A stretch of DNA of 8,264 nt, taken from Nitrospirota bacterium. Its GTDB lineage: Bacteria > Nitrospirota > Thermodesulfovibrionia > Thermodesulfovibrionales > JdFR-88. Numbering within the stretch: the first letter of the stretch is position 1; every line of letters starts with the position of its first letter. The position numbers and the translations under genes are program-made. The notes beneath the pieces are model-generated. The model ran no database searches. It was not told the DNA's origin and saw nothing but the letters and a program-made list of their open reading frames with translations. Shown piece by piece: positions 6,177 through 8,264 of the stretch. The DNA lies in NCBI GenBank assembly GCA_021819985.1, contig JAKAEG010000137.1, forward strand, positions 1 through 8,264, read 5' to 3'.

Positions 6177-6843
6177 GTCCCTTTAAAAAACCTGCCGTAT
6201 CCGAGAGGTCGTTAAGGACGAGGTCCGCGCGCGTGGCCAAAAGTTCGGCTGCCGTATACCGGCCTGTGGCCACGGCTATCGCATGTGCCCCATGGAGCTT
6301 CGCGCATTCCACGTCGCGCGGCGTGTCGCCTATTACGGTGCAGTCTTCAAATGTAATGGCTGCTTGCGGGTGGCGCGTCCTGAAGCGCTCAAGCGCTATT
6401 GGCAGAAGGACGTTTCTGTCCGCGTTATCGCTTCCGAAAGCGCCTGAAGGGAAATATTCGTTCAGGCCGAACGGTTTCAGCTTGGTCCTTGCCCCTTCTT
6501 CTATGTTGCCCGTCAGAAGCCCAAGCGCCATATCTTTCATGATCTCTAAGGCGTTAAGCGCGTCCTTTACTCCGGGTTTCAGTTTTTTTCCGGGATTATC
6601 GATTCCGGCCCTTAGGTGCTCCAGATATATCCGGATAAAAGCGGGCAACTGGCCGTCCATCACAATTCCGTGCTTATCCAGGGCTTCATTAATTATCTCC
6701 GTGTCCGTTTTTCCGCACATGCTTATGCCCCGGAATGCGTTATCGATCGAGAACATTTGCAGGAAGGCGGCGTCCAGCGCCCTTGAACCTGCCCCGCCTG
6801 AGTCAAGCAATGTCCCGTCTATGTCGAAAAGCACAAGTTTCAT
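6166..6843 (-). CDS. HAD-superfamily hydrolase, phosphoglycolate phosphatase-like
   Basis: A cytoplasmic phosphatase of 225 residues. HAD motif I is FDIDGT with nucleophile D7 and acid/base D9; motif II is T111 in LLTGN; the motif III lysine is K121 or K123; motif IV is IGDTPRD with D173 and D177 binding Mg. Residues 15-85 form the alpha-helical C1 cap typical of the Gph/PgmB branch. Likely substrate is 2-phosphoglycolate or a small sugar phosphate; the residues do not settle which. Its end overlaps the transketolase end by 11 nt on the opposite strand. The ribosome site is weak (AAGAG about 10 nt before the ATG). If it is a true phosphoglycolate phosphatase, the neighbouring transketolase is in related carbon metabolism, but convergent genes are not co-transcribed. 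Confidence 0.9.
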   Translation of the reverse strand: MKLVLFDIDGTLLDSGGAGSRALDAAFLQMFSIDNAFRGISMCGKTDTEIINEALDKHGIVMDGQLPAFIRIYLEHLRAGIDNPGKKLKPGVKDALNALEIMKDMALGLLTGNIEEGARTKLKPFGLNEYFPSGAFGSDNADRNVLLPIALERFRTRHPQAAITFEDCTVIGDTPRDVECAKLHGAHAIAVATGRYTAAELLATRADLVLNDLSDTAGFLKGLNF

Positions 6844-6886
6844 TTTTTTGTTTCTCTTGTTTTTAATTTTTATAAAAATCTAATTT

Positions 6887-6892
6887 ATTATA
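6887..6892 (-). promoter_or_regulatory. Candidate -10 box of the HAD gene
   Basis: A perfect TATAAT on the minus strand, 43 nt upstream of the ATG. No good -35 is found 16-18 nt further upstream, so the call rests on the -10 and position alone. Confidence 0.3.
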
Positions 6893-6944
6893 ACCCGTAT
6901 TGAAGCGGGCTTTTGGGTATAATATACAAAGGCAGCGGGATTTC

Positions 6945-7008
6945 AAAAAGTAAAAAAATTAAAAAAAAGCCGAAAAGAATTGACAACCGCTGGCTTTCTC
7001 TAGTAATT
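6945..7008 (+). promoter_or_regulatory. tRNA operon promoter with A-tract UP-like region
   Basis: A perfect TTGACA at 6980-6985 is followed after 16-18 nt by AGTAAT/TAATTT around 7002-7009, a weak -10. The predicted start at about 7014-7016 is only a few bases before the mature tRNA 5' end. A-runs at 6945-6949, 6952-6958 and 6961-6968 sit just upstream of the -35, where an UP element would bind the RNA polymerase alpha subunit. Confidence 0.55.
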
Positions 7009-7017
7009 TATTCATTC

Positions 7018-7092
<75 letters not shown>

Positions 7093-7097
7093 TTATT

Positions 7098-7174
<77 letters not shown>

Positions 7175-7194
7175 TTTTTAATCACGCGTTTTTG

Positions 7195-7390
7195 TAAGAA
7201 AAAAACCCTTCCATAGAAAGCGGCTTCTGTATCCGGATTGGTCGTGACAAGGTAGATCCAAATCCATTCTCCGGGCTCGGGCAGGACATCGGAATGATCA
7301 CCGCTGCCGGATGCGAGGACTGCTTCCCGGCCCCGGTCGGGCTCCATGTGCATGCCGGCGACCACCTCGTCTTCGACCAGCAGTTCATGC
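7195..7390 (-). pseudogene. Truncated VOC/glyoxalase-family remnant beside tRNA-Arg
   Basis: The minus frame contains SGDHSDVLPEPGEWIWIYL followed by VTTNPDTEAAFYGRVF. This matches the linker and second-domain start of tandem vicinal-oxygen-chelate proteins (PGEW.W..L.T.(D/N)P....AFY..VF). The preceding EPDRGREAVLAS aligns with their DPQGA.FAVL segment. The similarity ends near 7201 and the frame then runs into the antisense of the tRNA genes, so the domain is cut after about 30 residues. No complete N-terminal domain or start can be placed. Identification is by recalled family pattern. The same DNA is also open on the plus strand in codon register, which weakens the call. A dead gene fragment is the best reading. 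Confidence 0.45.
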
Positions 7391-7567
7391 TTATGTCGGG
7401 CTGCATTGTGGAGATGAAAAAAAACAGGGACGGCTGGCTGATCAAAATGACAGGGGAAAACTGCAACTATTGATAAAACTGCCCCTGATTTTGCGAAGAA
7501 GGATATACCTAAACAGGATGCCCCCTTGCGGCAGAAATCCATTGACATGAAGGAGGCAGCTGCATAG
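7360..7567 (+). pseudogene. Possible frameshifted gene remnant, plus strand
   Basis: Frame 1 ends LMSGCIVEMKKNRDGWLIKM then TGENCNY and TGA at 7471. Frame 2 continues from 7451 with TATIDKTAPDFAKKDI and KQDAPLRQKSIDMKEAAA to the TAG at 7565. Removing one base in the CAGGGGAAAA run (7451-7460) would join them into one protein-like sequence rich in Lys and Asp. No start or family is recognised, and the 5' part overlaps the minus-strand VOC remnant. It may be a real degraded gene tail or chance. Confidence 0.3.
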
Positions 7568-7573
7568 TATAAT
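7542..7573 (+). promoter_or_regulatory. Candidate promoter TTGACA-20-TATAAT upstream of the HDOD gene
   Basis: Both hexamers are perfect matches to the sigma70 consensus: TTGACA at 7542-7547 and TATAAT at 7568-7573. The 20-nt spacer is longer than the usual 16-18, so strength would be low without an activator. It would give a leader of about 160 nt before the HDOD start. Confidence 0.4.
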
Positions 7574-7695
7574 GCAACGGGTCGCTTCCTACTTCAACGA
7601 ATGAAGGGGCCATCTCAGAAAACAGGGTTGGGGATACGGGAAATGTTACAGTGGCGGGCGATTTTAACAGCATGGACATTAACGCGAACTCTTGA
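7573..7695 (+). other. Short protein-like open frame before the HDOD gene, no start
   Basis: After a TAA at 7570-7572 the frame reads TSTNEGAISENRVGDTGNVT and then AGDFNSMDINANS before a TGA at 7693. The Asn, Gly, Asp, Ser-rich make-up is that of extracellular or repeat proteins. No ATG or ribosome site lies at its beginning. It is in the same frame as the HDOD gene, separated only by that TGA and 42 nt. It may be a remnant of a lost C-terminus, or leader sequence without coding role. Confidence 0.25.
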
Positions 7696-7737
7696 AAAAA
7701 AGAGAAAAATGGTTTTCCTTCAGTTTATAGAACATTT

Positions 7738-8264
7738 ATGATGAAAAAAATCCAGCCATCTTCCCTCAATGACCGCAGCCAGTTTATGGATACTCCTTTG
7801 AAGCTGCCTACCCCTCCTGCTATTGCGATGAAAATCCTTGACACCGTATTAAGGACGAACTTCTCCTCTGAGGATCTGGCACATCTCATCGAGATTGACC
7901 CGGCACTTACTATCAGGATACTTGGCTATGCGAATTCATCTTTTTATGCAGACGGCAAACGGAACGTCGGCGGCGTTAGGCGCGCAATTGATGTGCTCGG
8001 GATAAGCGCGGTGAGAAATATTGCTCTTTCCTTCAGTATTGTTGACGCTTTATGGGACCGGGGAACGAGGGGATTCGATTATGACAACTTTTGGAAAGGG
8101 TCGGCGATCCGGGCTTCAGCTGCAAGTATTTTTGCAATATTTACGGCTTGTGTTTCGGAGGATGCATTTATTGTTACCCTGCTGGCGGATGTCGGCAAGG
8201 TATTGATGTTCATGGCCAGACCGGATGATTATTTGATGGTGCAAAGAGAGGTTCGCGATACCGG
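7738..8264 (+). CDS. HDOD-domain protein, 3'-truncated by window edge
   Basis: HDOD proteins are signalling or regulatory proteins related to HD-type phosphohydrolases but usually lacking the HD metal ligands; members regulate motility, stress or c-di-GMP-linked processes. The frame runs 176 residues to the window end without a stop. The domain starts at about residue 23 with LPTPPAIAMKILD, then the typical DPALTIRILGYANSSFY at 54-70, VRRAIDVLGISAVRNIAL at 80-97, FWKGSAIRASAA at 118-129 and LLADVGKVLM at 148-157. At the last site most relatives read LLHDIGK; here the His is Ala, consistent with no catalysis. The start is ATG 7738 or the adjacent ATG 7741; an in-frame TGA at 7693 excludes an earlier one. 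There is no clear Shine-Dalgarno. Further C-terminal domains (GGDEF, HD-GYP, kinase) may lie outside the window. Confidence 0.9.
   Translation, partial: MMKKIQPSSLNDRSQFMDTPLKLPTPPAIAMKILDTVLRTNFSSEDLAHLIEIDPALTIRILGYANSSFYADGKRNVGGVRRAIDVLGISAVRNIALSFSIVDALWDRGTRGFDYDNFWKGSAIRASAASIFAIFTACVSEDAFIVTLLADVGKVLMFMARPDDYLMVQREVRDT

Noticed and set aside
6233..6883. A 216-codon plus ORF opposite the HAD phosphatase
   Set aside because: It is the antisense shadow of a gene with all HAD motifs; the Ser/Pro-rich product matches no family.
6918..6923. Plus-strand TATAAT as the tRNA promoter
   Set aside because: There is no matching -35 and it is about 95 nt before the tRNA; the TTGACA at 6980 is much better placed.

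Overview
The window reads as a chromosomal stretch of a Gram-negative-type bacterium of moderate GC with an anaerobic or environmental flavour. Coding regions use many ATA and AGG codons, and the spacers carry short palindromic repeats of the sort I associate, from memory, with Nitrospirota, Omnitrophota and deltaproteobacterial genomes. I cannot fix the taxon from sequence alone.

Layout. (1) 2-2407, plus: the 3' part of a copper-exporting P1B-type ATPase (CopA), cut by the left window edge inside its first metal-binding domain. (2) 2391-3067, minus: a small-protein cassette. An 88-codon gene interrupted by an in-frame TGA overlaps, by ATGA, an intact 71-residue gene, which is followed with no gap by a doubtful 65-codon ORF. 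(3) 3062-4090: about 1 kb without any large gene, full of distinct perfect or near-perfect palindromes (REP-like or mobile-element relics). Embedded in it is a 19-residue lysine-rich micro-gene on the minus strand with a strong Shine-Dalgarno sequence and its own intrinsic terminator. (4) 4179-6176, plus: a complete transketolase with a good promoter and ribosome binding site. (5) 6166-6843, minus: a HAD-family phosphatase of the phosphoglycolate phosphatase type, convergent with and overlapping the transketolase by 11 nt. (6) 7018-7174, plus: tRNA-Pro(UGG) and tRNA-Arg(UCU), 5 nt apart, behind a perfect -35 box and an A-tract UP-like region. (7) 7195-7700: a decayed zone right after the tRNAs, with a truncated VOC/glyoxalase-like remnant on the minus strand and fragmentary open frames on the plus strand. 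(8) 7738-end, plus: the N-terminal part of an HDOD-domain protein running off the right edge.

How it fits together. The large genes are housekeeping or stress functions: copper export, non-oxidative pentose phosphate metabolism, phosphate-ester salvage or repair, tRNAs, and a signalling-type HDOD protein. They are not an obvious single operon. The unexplained content lies between them: the small two-gene cassette, the lysine-rich micro-peptide, the palindrome-rich spacer and the degraded region beside the tRNA 3' end. No CRISPR array, complete insertion sequence, rRNA or replication origin is visible.
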